Source: Eonycteris spelaea
Taxonomy: Eukaryota; Chordata; Mammalia; Chiroptera; Pteropodidae
Assembly: GCA_003508835.1 (NCBI GenBank)
Contig: PUFA01000092.1
Span: 5,890,001 to 5,954,000 of the forward strand
DNA: 64,000 nt
Direction: 5' to 3'
Each line of letters begins with the position of its first letter. Within the stretch, counting starts at the first letter, position 1. This document shows positions 23,403 through 34,993 of this stretch, piece after piece. The notes beneath the pieces were generated by a model that ran no database searches, had not been told where the DNA came from, and worked only from the letters and a program-made list of their open reading frames with translations. Made by a program: the position numbers and the translations under genes.

Positions 23403-24827
23403 ATCTCAGTAAAAGTTTGTGACCTCACACCTTTACACCACTTTTACACCACTTTTTTTGTCACTATTAATGCATATTCTTTGGAAAAATAACATTATTC
23501 TATCAGACACTGATACTCCCTAGGACTGGGGGTGCTAGTGGAGTATCGCTGCACTTCAAAGCTAACTTGAGAGGTATTGAAGAAATGAAATGAAATGAAA
23601 ATGTATTGGTCACATAGTAGGTGCTCAAAAAAGTCTAGTTTCCTCCTTCCACAGCCCTATCTCTTATACCTTACTTCTCCCCTAAATAGGGTAAAAGAAT
23701 TACATTGTTGGAGTCATGCTAACCCTCCAACTAAGAAGTCCAGGCTTCAGAGTGATGACAAGTACAAACTCTTCATGTGCCTTTATTCTTTGCCATTACA
23801 CATTATCTTGCCAACTATGTACTACCCCCTTCTTCTTGGCATGTGACCGGTCCTCAAAAAAATCCTGATTCTGTTTCTCCTTCCAGAGGAAATGAAGTTT
23901 CAAGCCTTGGTTTGTCTTCCATTTAACTCAACTTTATTAAATTCAATTCAACAGCTATTCAGAGTCTTTTAAATAATACACTATGCTGGACTGAGCTACT
24001 TGAAGTCACCAAATATACATATGATGTTCCAGGATGCCTAATAATTGAGAGTCAAGCCAGGTTAAGAGTAGTTGGAGGTTTTCTCATAAAGGGGCCTCAC
24101 TGCACTTTTAACCTAAGGTTCAGGGGAGCTGCTGTGTGTCAGCCTTCACCCATAGGCACTACTGAGTCCAGCATGTGCTCAAAATGTTTTTTTGGTTTTA
24201 TCACAAATGTATTCTAGATTTTAATTAAGAAACAACACTGCTGCCTTTGTAGCCCAGATTAAACTAGTTTGCTGAGACCATGACTAAGTTTATCTGATAT
24301 CAAGGATTTGGCAGAGACATTCAAAGATAGGCACGTCCTTTCCTCTAAGTATAGGGTGTGACTAAAGCAATTAATCTGCTTTATTTCCAAACATGACTAG
24401 CATTTTGACAAATCACCTCATGTTTACAAAATTACCAGCTCAAGAAAAATTCTTGCCATTCATGCATCTTTTCTAATGGCCCTCGACATATTTTGATTAA
24501 TGCTTCACTATACGTCTTTCATTTTAAAATGGCTTAAAACAATGATGACATGATTAGGAGAGAGATACAGGACATATTACCTGTAGTAGTTATGGAGTTT
24601 TCAAAAATATAAAGGATGTTTGTATTTTAATTCAACCTTGAGAGAAGTTAAGAGGTGATAGGTCCACAAGCAAGTGGACTTGTTCCTCATGTGATTACAA
24701 GTTTCTCTCACATCACCTATGGTCTCCAGACTCTAATTCTTGTAGAGCATTTTTCCAGGAAGGCAGTGCAACACTGTGCCTGTCTTAACAGGAAAGCTAC
24801 CTTATTAATTCAAAGATTTTTTAACTC
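23403..24827. other. no gene seen; unique sequence
   Basis: A short tandem 'tttacaccact' repeated around 23431-23452 and a 'cacatagtaggtgctcaaaa' L2/MIR-type tail fragment near 23611 are the only items. An 83-codon open frame at 23595-23846 starts inside that tail fragment and shows no domain. Confidence 0.45.
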
Positions 24828-25020
24828 ATAATACCTAACATTTGCTGTGTCTGCATCATGTTATGATAAGTATTTTACATGAATTATCTCACATGAGATA
24901 AATAATATGATGTCTACTTTACATATGGGAAAACTGACGTTTAGAGAGTTATTGAAGCCATATCCAGTAAAAGGGATAGCAGGGATTTGACCAGGCCTCA
25001 CTGAACCTAGAGCCACATTT
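24828..25020 (-). mobile_element. MIR SINE, antisense
   Basis: 'ctcataatacctaacatttg', 'taagtattttacatgaatta', 'tctactttacatatgggaaa', 'actgacgtttagagagttat' and 'cagggatttgaccaggcctc' give the full inverted MIR order from tail through core to the head. Confidence 0.7.
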
Positions 25021-25233
25021 TTAATTGTTTTGCTAGGCTTTCATAAGTTGAAGAAACTCTTTAGAGCTAGAACAGCCTTGCCACTATCTCCTATATAATC
25101 AATCTCTCTTCTTACACCATAAGCTAGATTTTTTGATCAAGCAGAATATAATGTACTTATACCCCTACACAAATACTTTTAACATAAAAAGTCCTCATGA
25201 ATGCATACAGAAAGTAAATAAGTTACTAAAAGC

Positions 25234-25273
<40 letters not shown>

Positions 25274-25931
25274 CACTATACAGGGCTCGTCTAAATGTGA
25301 AGTGATGAAATGATTATAATTTTTTTGTAATTTGAAGAATTCTGGTAAATCTTTTCTCCCTTCTTAGAAAATTTCACATACTAATGTTGGAAAGCATACT
25401 CTGGTTTCTCTTCAGATTATATAAGTCTTTCACCTTTTATTAATGTTGGAAAGCATACTGCAGGAGGTCCATTCTTTCACATTCTTTTTGTGTTATCCCT
25501 TTTTAAAAATGCAACTATTATTGAAAAATAACACAGTAAATTATGAACAACTTTGTTTAAACAGTTTTATTATAACCCCCAGTTCCCATGAGCCAGAGAA
25601 AGTATTGGGGAGGTCTGAATGAACAGGGGACATTAGCAAAAAACAGAACAAAAAATTCATCCAGGATTTATCTTAGAACCAGTAAACAAGTTTGCAAACT
25701 GACCAACACACATGGGGGTGATGATGTTTTAGAGAGAGCTAGATGTTTCTTTTTTCTAATATAGATATAATATTCTTAATGAAATTTTGATATCTATTTT
25801 TTTCCAAATGTTATTTGTGGCCCCTGGGCATTCTGAACATTCTCAGATTCTATGTTTCATGGTTACTTTGTTTATAATAAAAGACCCAGGATACTTTCTA
25901 AGTTTTTTTTAGTGAATAAAAAGATATATAT
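25021..25931. other. no gene seen; contains AT microsatellite and short direct repeat
   Basis: The (AT)n run is given separately. 'taatgttggaaagcatact' occurs at 25382-25400 and again at 25441-25459, a 19-base perfect direct repeat with a 59-base offset. Otherwise unique. Confidence 0.5.
25235..25273. repeat. (AT)n microsatellite
   Basis: About 30 bases of strict alternation from 25237, with one phase break near 25266. Confidence 0.9.
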
Positions 25932-26879
25932 GGACTTCTGCTTCTGGGAAGATGGAATAGAAATGTCTTTTGCTATTCTTCTCACTACGTGCAATTAAAA
26001 ACTGTGGATATTATATATAATATAAACAGAAGACAACTCTGAAAGGTGGAACAAAGAAGGCAGATTGCTCATGAAAGTCAGGACCCAAGGAACAAAACAG
26101 CTGGGTTTTCTTTTTGCTTCATATATCCCAGACTGAGAGCTGAAAAGGTCAACAATCCAGAAATGCCAATAGAACAAATAAAAAAAGCATCCCCAAATTT
26201 TGTTCTCTCTAACCAAAAGATTATAAAAGGTAGCATAGAAATAAAAATAGCATATAAAGAAAGAAAACTTTTACATGTTGGTTCTATTATAGCCAAACAT
26301 CAGAGAAAAAAACTACAGCACCACCTACCCATACCAGCCAAGAAGTAGCCTACACTTTCACTCTCATGAGACTGTGATAGGGTATCTCAACACCCCTACC
26401 AGGATGGTGTCAGAGGAAGCTAAATATGGAACTGGGGTTTTCATTCCCACCCACTGGTAAGGAGCTACCAAGCCAATAGTATCCATAGAGACCATTTGTG
26501 AAGCATAGACTGCCGCCTTCACATAGCAATAATGAAATACTCCCTCTCCATTAGGGCTGTGTCAAAGGAGACATAGTGGAAAGTCAAGTCTTTCACCATT
26601 GTCCAGGGGGAACAAAGCCAGTAAGGGTAACAAAACATGGCAGTGTCAATGGAGATGTCATGGGAAGTTAAAACTCATCTCCATCCAGAAGTAATAAAGA
26701 GCTTCCTTCCTCACAGTGCAAAAAAGGATGAGTGGAAAATCTGGATGTTTACCTCCACTTGACAATAACAAAGTGAGATTTTTATACTAGAGCAATGTCA
26801 CAGAAACAAAGAAAAGCTAGCTAAAACAAAATGTTTATATAAGACCAGAGTCTTATAACATAATTCTGAAAATGGTCCA

Positions 26880-27600
26880 GGTTTCAATCAAAAATTGCTT
26901 GGCATAGTGATAATCTAGAAGATCTCAAACTAAATATTAAAAAGATCAGTAGATACCAACACCAAGAAGACAAAGATGTTAGAATTATATGACAAAGATT
27001 TTAAGCAGCTATATTTTTTTTAAAAAAAGTATTTTAGAAATGAAAAATATAACAAAAAATTTTAAAAGCTCAGTAGATTAACTTAACAGCAAAAGAGACA
27101 GCAGAAAAAAAAAATCAGTGAACAAGAAGATAGAATAGAAATTACCCAATACAAACATTTAAGAGAAAATATGCTTTAAAAAGCCTCAGGGGTCTCTGGA
27201 CTGTAACAAAGTATCTAACATTTGTGTCATTGGAATCCTGGAAGGGGAAGGAAAAGAGGGTGGTGCTGAAAAAGCACTTGAAGTAATGGCTGACAAGTTC
27301 CCAAATTTGACAAAAGACATAAACTAGCAGATTCAAGAAGCTGAGCAAACCATAAACAGAATAAAGCTAATGATGTTCACTCCAAGACATATCATAATTA
27401 AATTTGAAGTGGCATAATATTTAGAAAGTGTTGAAAAATAATTGTCAATCTTGAATCTTATACCCAAGAAAAATATCCTTCAAGAATGAAGGGGAAATCA
27501 AGACATTTTCAGATGGAGAAAAACTGAGAGTTTGTTACCAGCAGACCAACCCTAAAAGTATAGCTAAATAAAGTTTGTAAGAAGAAAGGAAACAATGAAA
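26880..27600 (+). pseudogene. LINE-1 ORF1 relic
   Basis: ORF1 encodes the LINE-1 RNA-binding coiled-coil protein. Landmarks in order: 'caaaaattgcttggcatagt', 'agatgttagaattatatgac', 'aaattacccaatacaaacat', 'gtgtcattggaatcctggaa', 'ttcaagaagctgagcaaacc', 'catatcataattaaatttga' and 'gaatgaaggggaaatcaaga'. A piece between the 'aattaaatttga' and 'gtggcataatatttagaaag' blocks is missing compared with the usual order. The reading frame is broken by several stops, and no long open frame covers it. Confidence 0.7.
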
Positions 27601-27620
27601 GTAAGAACTTTGGAATGTCA

Positions 27621-27753
27621 AGAAGGAAGGAAGAAAGGAAGGAAGGAAGGAAGGAAGGAAGGAAGGAAGGAAGGAAGGAAGGAAGGAAGGAAGGAAGGAA
27701 GGGGAAGAGAAGGAGGGAGGGAGGGATGGAGGGAAGGAAGGAAGGAAAGAAGG
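27621..27753 (+). repeat. (GGAA)n microsatellite inside LINE-1
   Basis: About 20 nearly pure ggaa units (27637-27700), then interrupted gggaagaga/aggagggagg text and another ggaa patch (27732-27748). The LINE-1 family carries an A/G-rich 'aggaaggaag'-like string at this point, which is a plausible seed. Long open frames across it on both strands (for example proline/serine/leucine/phenylalanine repeats) are artefacts. Confidence 0.95.
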
Positions 27754-28189
27754 GTACAACAAGCAAAGATATGATAAAAATTACACTTTTTTCTACTTTT
27801 GAATTTTTAAAATTAGGTCAATGGTTGAAATAAAAGTTATAACACTGTATAATGTGCCTCTAAATGAAGTAGAGGAAATATTTAAAACCTTATAATATAA
27901 ATGGGAGAGGATAAAAGGATGTAAAGGGAGGTAAGAGTTCAATACTTCACCCAAACTGGTAAAATGACATCAGTTGACTGTGATAAGTTATGCATATATG
28001 TAGTAGAATAACTATAGTTATATGAAACCTTTTTTAAAAGTTACACAAGGACTACACTGAAAAATACTATAGGTAAATAAACATGAAATTCTAAAAAATG
28101 TTCAAGAAACCTACAGGAAGGCAGAAGAAAATAGAGAGGAAAAATTGAGAGAATGAACAGGAAACAAAAACTAAAATGAAAGACTTAGG

Positions 28190-29095
28190 TCCTAACATAT
28201 AAAAAGTATAAATGTAAATGTACCAATTAAAAGACAGAAAACTTCCCAAAAAAGGAAATCTCACCTAGATGTTTTTACTGGCGAATTCTACCAAATGTAT
28301 ATATAAGAATTAAAATTAATTCTCCAAATTCTCTTGCAAAAAATAGAAGAGAAGGAGTATGTCCTAATTCATATTATCAAACTAGTGTTACCTTGATATC
28401 AAAACCATATAAAAACAGTACGAAAAATAGAGGCTAAAATTGCTTATGAATATAGATGCATCATACTTAACAAAATATTAGCAAATGAAATTCAATATCA
28501 TATAAAAAGAATTATACATTATGACCAAATGGGATTTATTTCATGGATGCAAGTCTGATTTAATATTCAAAAATCAATCATTGCACTCTACCTATTAACA
28601 GGCCAAAGAAGAAAAATTACAGTGACATAGAAAAATCATTTGATAAAATTTAGCACCTATTCATATTTAAAAACATAAAAAAGAAATAGGACTAGAGGAG
28701 AGCTCCCTTGTCTTGATTAAAAATGTCTACAAAAAATCTATTAGGGAAATACAAATTAAAACCACAATAATGTATCAGTATATCTATCAGAATGGCTAAA
28801 ATAAAACATAGTGACAACATCAAATGCTGGCAAGGATGCAGTGAAACTGGATCTCTCATACATTCCTGCTGGGAATGTAATATGCTACAATCAGTCTGTG
28901 AAAACAGTTTGGAGATTTCTTTTAAAAATTAAACATGCAGCTGTCATACATCCCAGCAGTTGTACTCCTGGGGTCACTTTTTTTTTCAGAGAGAAAAAAA
29001 AATGTTTCCATAAAAACCTATACAAAAATTTTTATAGCAGCTTTGTTTGTAATAACGCCAAACTGGAGACAACCCAGATATTCTTCAGCAGGTGA
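28190..29095 (+). pseudogene. LINE-1 ORF2 relic (endonuclease start, RT pieces, C-terminal part)
   Basis: ORF2 encodes endonuclease and reverse transcriptase. Visible pieces: the start-like 'taccaattaaaagacagaaa' at 28220-28240; the pre-RT and RT part at 28300-28640 ('attatgaccaaatgggattt', 'caggccaaagaagaaaaatt', 'gaaaaatcatttgataaaat'); then a jump to the C-terminal part at 28780-29095, whose translation includes the ORF2 signature KTVWRFL. The catalytic YADD region is not seen. Deletions and stops make it non-functional. Confidence 0.75.
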
Positions 29096-29590
29096 ATGAT
29101 TAAACAAACTGGTGCATCCAAACCATGCAATACTACTCAGCAATAAAACAAACTATTGCTATACGGAACAATATCTTGATGACTCTCCAGAGAGTAATAC
29201 AAATTATTATAAAATTATGAGTGGAGAGAAAAACAGTCAGAAAAGGTTTAATGCTACATGATTCCATTTATGTAATATTCTAGAAATGACAAAAGTACAG
29301 AAATGGAGAAGAGATTAGTGGTTCCTGGGGTTAAAGGAGGGATGGGGGCAGGTCAGTAGTGGGTGTGGCTGTAAAGGACATTACATGAGAGATCCTACCA
29401 GTGATGGCAGTGTTCTATATCTTGACTTGTATTAGTGTCAGCATCCTGGTTGTGATATTGTGCTCTAGTTCTGCAAGATATCATTGGGAGAAACTGGGAA
29501 ATGGGTATATGGATATCTATGTATTATTTCTTACAATATAGGTGAAACTACGATTTTCTCAAAATAGAAAACTTAATTTAAATAAATAAT

Positions 29591-31714
29591 GCCCAGAAAC
29601 CTCCAAAATAAAACAAACACAGGTTGTTTGAAAAATATACATTTTGAGTTGTACCTATATACTGTTTAACATCTTTTACCAGATGTTTGGAAACTGAGGA
29701 ATTCGATCATAGAGATTAAATAATTTATGTTAACTTGTTAAAAATTTCTTTCTAGAAGAGTGATGGCAAAATGAGTGGAACTTAAACCATGCTTGCTGGG
29801 AAAGGGTGCTATGATGGAAAAGCCGTGTCTGTCATGAGCCCCGGAGATGGGGCAGATGCAGCCTATATGCTATAGAATTACCATCTGTGACTTATTAGAG
29901 TTTTATCCTAAGGATTTATCAGTAGGATCTCTGACAGCTTAGGAGCTACAGAGACTGGAACTTTCCAGAACAGCACCCATTTTAGATTCACTAGAGTTTA
30001 AAAGCTGCTAAATCCCCTGGGCCGTCACTCTGGCTGTGCCAAGTGAAATCCTTGGACTACAGAGTTGGCTGTTTAGCTGATGTTCCACAAAGATCATTTG
30101 CTGGCCCACAAATACATTATGCAGTTCATTGCTCAGGAAAATTTTCTCTTTGTTTGAGTTACAGGGATTAAAAGCATTACAGCTTAATCCCTTTGATGCA
30201 TCCAGGCCATTTCGAAATTGAACGTTTTTCTATTAACTCTCCTACTGGGGAACAATTCACTGCTACTGTAGCAACAGAGCCAGGCAATCCTGATTAATTA
30301 CAGAATTTTTGCCCTTCTGTCTCTGAGTCCTAAAATATCTAATAACAAAAGCACTTGAATAAATCTATGGAGTTAATCAATGTTTCACATAATTTGGAGA
30401 AAGAAATTTCAAAGCCTTTCAATAAAAATGGTGTGGGAGAGAAATGAGAACTAGTAGATTAAAGAAACCAGTGTTTAAGAGTTCGTATGTATTAAAGGCT
30501 CAAGCCACATCAACTCTCTAACCAAAAAACAAATCCCTGTTAGAAAATCAGCACATGCTTAGTTTATTACAATTCCTGAAATAGATAATATGAGTTAACA
30601 ATTAAATTATACATTTAATTCAGAGGCTGTACTACTGCTGTCAGATTTATAGCTTTCAGCTTACAGAAACCAAGGTATAATAAATGGTCAGAAAAGGAGG
30701 CTGACTGCTCATCAGATCTGTTTTCAGTCTAGATGGGTTAGACTGAACATTCTTCTTATGGGAACCATAGATGAATGAGGCCTCGACTTTGCTTTCCTTT
30801 GTTAGTGGTGCCCATGGAGAAAGCTATATCAGAAGGACATGTCTTATGTAGATAAAATGAATATTATGTTTCATTTTCTGTGCTAATGAAAATGAAAGAA
30901 ATCAGTGTTGGGGAAATGGAATCATCTCAAATGTATGTGTTGAGAAATAAATCTGCCCACTGAGTTATAAAAGTGATGACCTCAGAAGAATTAGCATCAC
31001 AGGAAGATCATGGGATAGAATGTGTGTTTCTAAGCTTAAAAAAATAATAATTTATACAACCTTAATATTCACAGCCTACTTCATATTATTTCTCACTGGC
31101 AACATTGAGACTATTTGGAAAATATTTATTTCATATATCAGCAAGGATCAGCTCTATTTTACACTGTGTATGATCATGACTATTTTATACTATGTTATCT
31201 TATTTTCTTACATCCTAAAATGGAATTCATTTTCTGAGGCCTGTGCTATAGGCTTATACTAAAGAAGACCAACATTGCTTGGGAATCGTTTGAGGTTGCT
31301 TAAGGGAAAAGCATTATGCTAAATATATTGTTAAATTATTACATGTGACCAACACACACAGACTACTTAGAAATGAACTTAGCCATTTTCATGTGTGCAG
31401 TGAAATACACTTCTTTAAAATTTGAAAGCTGAAATTTCTTTAAGAGGTGTCACTTGTCAACCTCCTAAAAAAAAAAAAATTATCTCTGTCTTTCCCTAAA
31501 TATTTCCCTGGGCATGGTACTCTTTCCTCAGGGTTATCTGTGCATTCACATGTTGTACAATTTATTTATTTTATTTAGCAAAAGTGATTCATTCGAGATG
31601 TCACAGACTATTCACAGGTTTTCCATTTTATTTTCTAAAAAAATCTTCTTACTCTTTTCCCTCTGTATTTGCTGTTTACTTTTTGTAATTTTAATTTAAT
31701 CATTAAATTTATCA
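29591..31714. other. no gene seen; unique sequence with possible regulatory motif cluster
   Basis: No repeat that I can name in 2.1 kb. An 80-codon open frame at 31020-31262 is hydrophobic simply because the DNA is AT-rich. The block at about 30100-30320 is discussed as a candidate non-coding element. Confidence 0.45.
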
Positions 31715-31783
31715 TATGCACACATAGAAGCCCAGTATTACTGTAATGTAAGCCCAGTAATACTGGGCTTCTATGTGTGCATA
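31715..31783. repeat. perfect 28-bp inverted repeat with 13-base spacer
   Basis: The left arm 31715-31742 is the exact reverse complement of the right arm 31756-31783. The spacer 31743-31755 is gtaatgtaagccc. Arms begin 'tatgcacacatag' and end 'ctatgtgtgcata'. The structure could form a long hairpin or cruciform. The right arm lines up with the inverted L2 3' terminus that follows, so the left arm looks like an inverted copy of it. Confidence 0.95.
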
Positions 31784-31885
31784 AGGCCTTAGGCTAGATG
31801 TTGGAAGAGATACATAATAATGAGTCCTGGTTTCCTCACTCCAGGTAGCTTGCATTCTAGTTGGAGAAAAAGACACTTAAACCAA
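31757..31885 (-). mobile_element. L2 LINE 3' end, antisense
   Basis: 'ttctatgtgtgcataaggcc', 'ttaggctagatgttggaaga' and 'gtagcttgcattctagttgg' then 'agaaaaagacacttaaacc' match the inverted L2 end (ctactatgtgccaggcactgggctaggtgctgg ... gcttacattctagtgggggaga). Confidence 0.65.
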
Positions 31886-31913
31886 ACCCAGAGGGAACCT
31901 TGCTGCACAGAGG

Positions 31914-32025
31914 GTTGTTCTCAGACAGGAATTCTCATCTGTGAGTTTGTTAGAAATGTAGAGTCTGAAGCCCCTAAATCAGAAGCTACATTTTAATAAA
32001 ATTCTCAGATGGTGAGAATTCCCAG
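31914..32025 (+). mobile_element. MER5A-type hAT-Charlie element, partial
   Basis: 'ggttgttctcagacaggaat', 'gagtttgttagaaatgtaga', 'cctaaatcagaagctacatt' and 'ttaataaaattctcagatgg' follow MER5A order (ggttctcaa ... aacttgttagaaatgcaaattct ... gaatcagaaactctg ... tttaacaagccctccaggtg). The right terminal repeat is decayed. Confidence 0.65.
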
Positions 32026-32462
32026 AACAGTATGAGGATTGGGCTATAGGGTAGGTGTCAAGTATGAATTGAGTATGTTAAAAAAAACAGGCTCAAAGTT
32101 CCATACAGTAGCATTGGCAAAACAATTTTGAAAGAACTGCTTCATCGCCATTTTCTAGTGTTGTATTTAGTTTTGTATTTTACTTGGTCTGAGGATAGTT
32201 GAGCAAGGTAAATGGATGGGGGTCCATTTAAAATAATTTCAAGGCTTTAAAAAATGTCTCGAATTAAGATATGTTACAGTCCTGATTGTAATTTTATATA
32301 TCATATTTTTAAATGTAATTCAGGATTCTTCCAATGTCACTAACTTACAAGTAAAAATAAGATCAGATTTGCTTTAATATTCAAATTAGATAGCTCCCCT
32401 GCTCTCAGAGAAGCAATAAATGCAGTTATTCATCAACCCAACCTCTAACACCTTATCTTTTT
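32026..32462. other. no gene seen; unique AT-rich sequence
   Basis: Nothing nameable. Confidence 0.4.
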
Positions 32463-32955
32463 AATTTTTTATTGTTGCAAAATATAGATAACATTAAAGT
32501 TACCATTTTAACTATTTTTAAATGTGCATTTCAGTGGCATTAAGTGCATTCACACTGTTGTGAAACCATCACCACCTTCCATTTCCAGAACATTTATATC
32601 TCTCTAAACAGGACCTCTATGCCCATCAGACAATAATTTCCTCTTGCCCCTCCCCAGAGTCCCTGGCAACCGCTATTCTACTTTCTGTCTCCATGAATTT
32701 GACTATTCTTGGTACCTCATGTAAATGGACTCATACAGTAGTTTTCCTTTTGTGGTTGCTCATTTCATTTAGTATTATGTCTTTAAGATTCATTCTTGTT
32801 TTAGCATGTGTCAGAATTTTATTCCTTTTTAGGGCTGAATAATATTCTATTATTAATATAATATATATTTTGTTTATTCACTCATCTGTTGATGGACATT
32901 TGGGCTATTTCCACCTTTTGGCTATTGTGAATAATGCCTCTATAACAGCTTATTA
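32463..32955 (-). mobile_element. LINE-1 (L1M group) 3' end, antisense
   Basis: Clear inverted 3' end: 'taccattttaactattttta', 'ttcagtggcattaagtgcat', 'ttgtgaaaccatcaccacct', 'agtccctggcaaccgctatt', 'agggctgaataatattctat' and 'ggctattgtgaataatgcct' in order. It is a 5'-truncated copy that ends at the ORF2 C-terminal part. Confidence 0.85.
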
Positions 32956-34626
32956 TTTTATGTTACTGGGCATAAAGCTATTGAAAGCTACCTTTGCCTT
33001 ACTGTAAAGGTGGGCAATCTGGGCAGCTTTTATGGAATCTGTCACCACATGCACAATGGTAATGTACCCCATTATAATCTATTGTTGCTGAAGTGCAGCG
33101 TCACTACCAGAACAAGACACTCCACTGCAAGTCCTAGTTTTTATTGCTGCTAATAACTTTTACCAAAACACAGAATTCTTAGAGGAAAGGAAGACACACC
33201 CTCCCCCAGCATTAAGCTTACACTCAAAATTGACCTGGCTGTCACGTATACACTTCTGAGTGTCATGTTTCCTGTCATTCAGAGGCAGCCACTTCCCCTA
33301 AAGCTCATAATAGCACTCTGTGGTTGGATTAGAGGTGATCTCAGTACTAGTCGGAACATTCCAGAATCAGTCCTCCCCACCAAGAACCCATGCCCTGGGG
33401 TGCAATCTAAGAAAACAAACTGAGTCCCCTTTCCTCCAGTTTCCCTTGGTTATTTCTTAATGACTTTAACTTCAGAGAAGTTCATTAGTCTTTTTTTGCC
33501 ATCGCATCTCCATGAACGTTACTGCCAGTTTAAATATGTTTTTAAATCTTTGAATCACAAAATGGAAGAATTGAGCTCTGAAGTGTTTCCACCCCATGAG
33601 CATCTGTGTATCAAGCACTTTTTCAGAGTGTGTACCTCAAGACCTCTACAGGGCACTGAGTTTCATGGAGAGCATGAGCACTCCACCTGCCTACAGAACC
33701 AGAGCCAGGTCCTGGCTTAGTCAGCAAGTCCCATTATTTTTTCTTCCAGAAGAGGAATGGTTACTTGCTTTACATCATTATATAACTAAAAGATGTAATT
33801 CAAGTGGTTCTTCCCAAACCAAGAGAGTCCACCCAAAGAAGATTGGATGAATGGTTCCTCTTCAAGACATAGAAAAGGAGAGCTTATTTTAAATGATTGT
33901 GCAGCCTATAACAGAATTTGAATCTCACTTCTTCTGGAGACTGCTATACACATGGGTGCTTACTTACCTTTAGAGGTCTGTTCTGAAAAGCCCACAAGAA
34001 CTCTAATCAAATTAAAGAATAGCCCACTGAAAGTAGGACTCATCCTGGAGGGGAAAGAGAATCATGCAAATGATCTTGACCCAAACTACAGTGTCTGAAG
34101 GGAGTGTGCAGGTGGAGGTAGTGTGTCTGGAAATGGAGAGCAGCACCAGTGTGACCAGAAGCAGTGTCAGTGCCTACACAGGTATTAGTGTCCATAGACG
34201 TACTGATGCCAGCTTATGGAATCATCATGTCTAGAAAAGGAAGCTTGTGGAGAGGTCATGGAGAGGCAATTTAATAACAGCTTTGTTACCATGGCCTTTG
34301 TTTAAGGGAACTGGGTCAGGAGAGTAGAAAATAGCACATACTGTGATGCATCTTATAGGATCTGTGCTTAAGCACATGTGAAACACTCCTGAAGACTTTT
34401 TGGAGTACCTGGAGAGACACGCTCAATGAGGGTGAGATGAAATTTTAACTCATACTGCCAAAGAACTCCCATGATTTTTACCATGGATTTTCGCAGACTT
34501 AGAAGGCACATGGCCCATTAAAAATAGGCACATATAAGCAAATTTGAGATTGTTACTTTAGGATCATCACGTGATCAAATTTTTACTTTTTACCTCATTT
34601 CCTAGACAATTTTTTTACTATGCTAT
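32956..34626. other. no gene seen; unique sequence
   Basis: Locally richer in GC at 33240-33420. Two overlapping plus-strand frames (33460-33850, 84 and 86 codons) show no recognisable domain; neither has exon-like support. Confidence 0.5.
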
Positions 34627-34993
34627 TTTATTTATTTTATTAAAGTATAGTTGACATACAATATTATATTAGTTCATGTGTACAATCTAATGATTCAACA
34701 CTTATCTACCTTACAAAGTGATCATCACCATCTAACGTCATATGAAGTTATTGTGATATTATTGACTATATTCCCTATGCTGTACATTACATACCTGTGT
34801 CAATTATTTTATAACCAAAAGTTTGTAGCTCTTATTACCCTTCACTTTTTTACCCATCCCCTACCCACTCCCCTCTGGTAACCATCAGTTTGTTCTCTAT
34901 ATCTGTGAGTCTGTTTCTGTTTTGTTTTATTTGGTTCTTTGTTTTGTTTTACATATAAGTGAAATCATGCAGTATTTGTCTACCTCTGTATGT
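34627..34993 (-). mobile_element. LINE-1 (L1MA/MB-like) 3' UTR, antisense
   Basis: Inverted 3' UTR landmarks: 'ttaaagtatagttgacatac', 'aatattatattagttcatgt', 'attgactatattccctatgc', 'tccctctggtaaccatcagt'-like text, 'tatctgtgagtctgtttctg' and 'catataagtgaaatcatgca'. The 76-codon open frame at 34651-34881 is a chance frame within it. Confidence 0.85.

Larger units (their letters stand above)
25932..29590 (+). mobile_element. old LINE-1 (L1M group), near full span but internally deleted
   Basis: The element can be followed in sense from an L1M-like 5' start ('ggacttctgcttctgggaag') through a long 5' region, an ORF1 relic, an inter-ORF part, broken ORF2 pieces and a 3' region ending near 'gaaaacttaatttaaataaa'. 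Order and strand are consistent, so I read it as one insertion, though two adjacent copies cannot be excluded. Most of the ORF2 endonuclease and much of the reverse transcriptase are missing. Frames are broken by stops throughout, so it cannot be mobile. A GGAA microsatellite interrupts it just after ORF1. Confidence 0.8.

Noticed and set aside
27509..27833. Open frames of 72 to 85 codons with SFLPSFLPS-type or EGRKEGRK-type repeats
   Set aside because: They are translations of the GGAA microsatellite in several frames; low complexity, present on both strands.
31020..31262. 80-codon hydrophobic frame as a small membrane protein
   Set aside because: AT-rich DNA gives F, I, L, Y-rich peptides by chance; no family resemblance and no supporting context.
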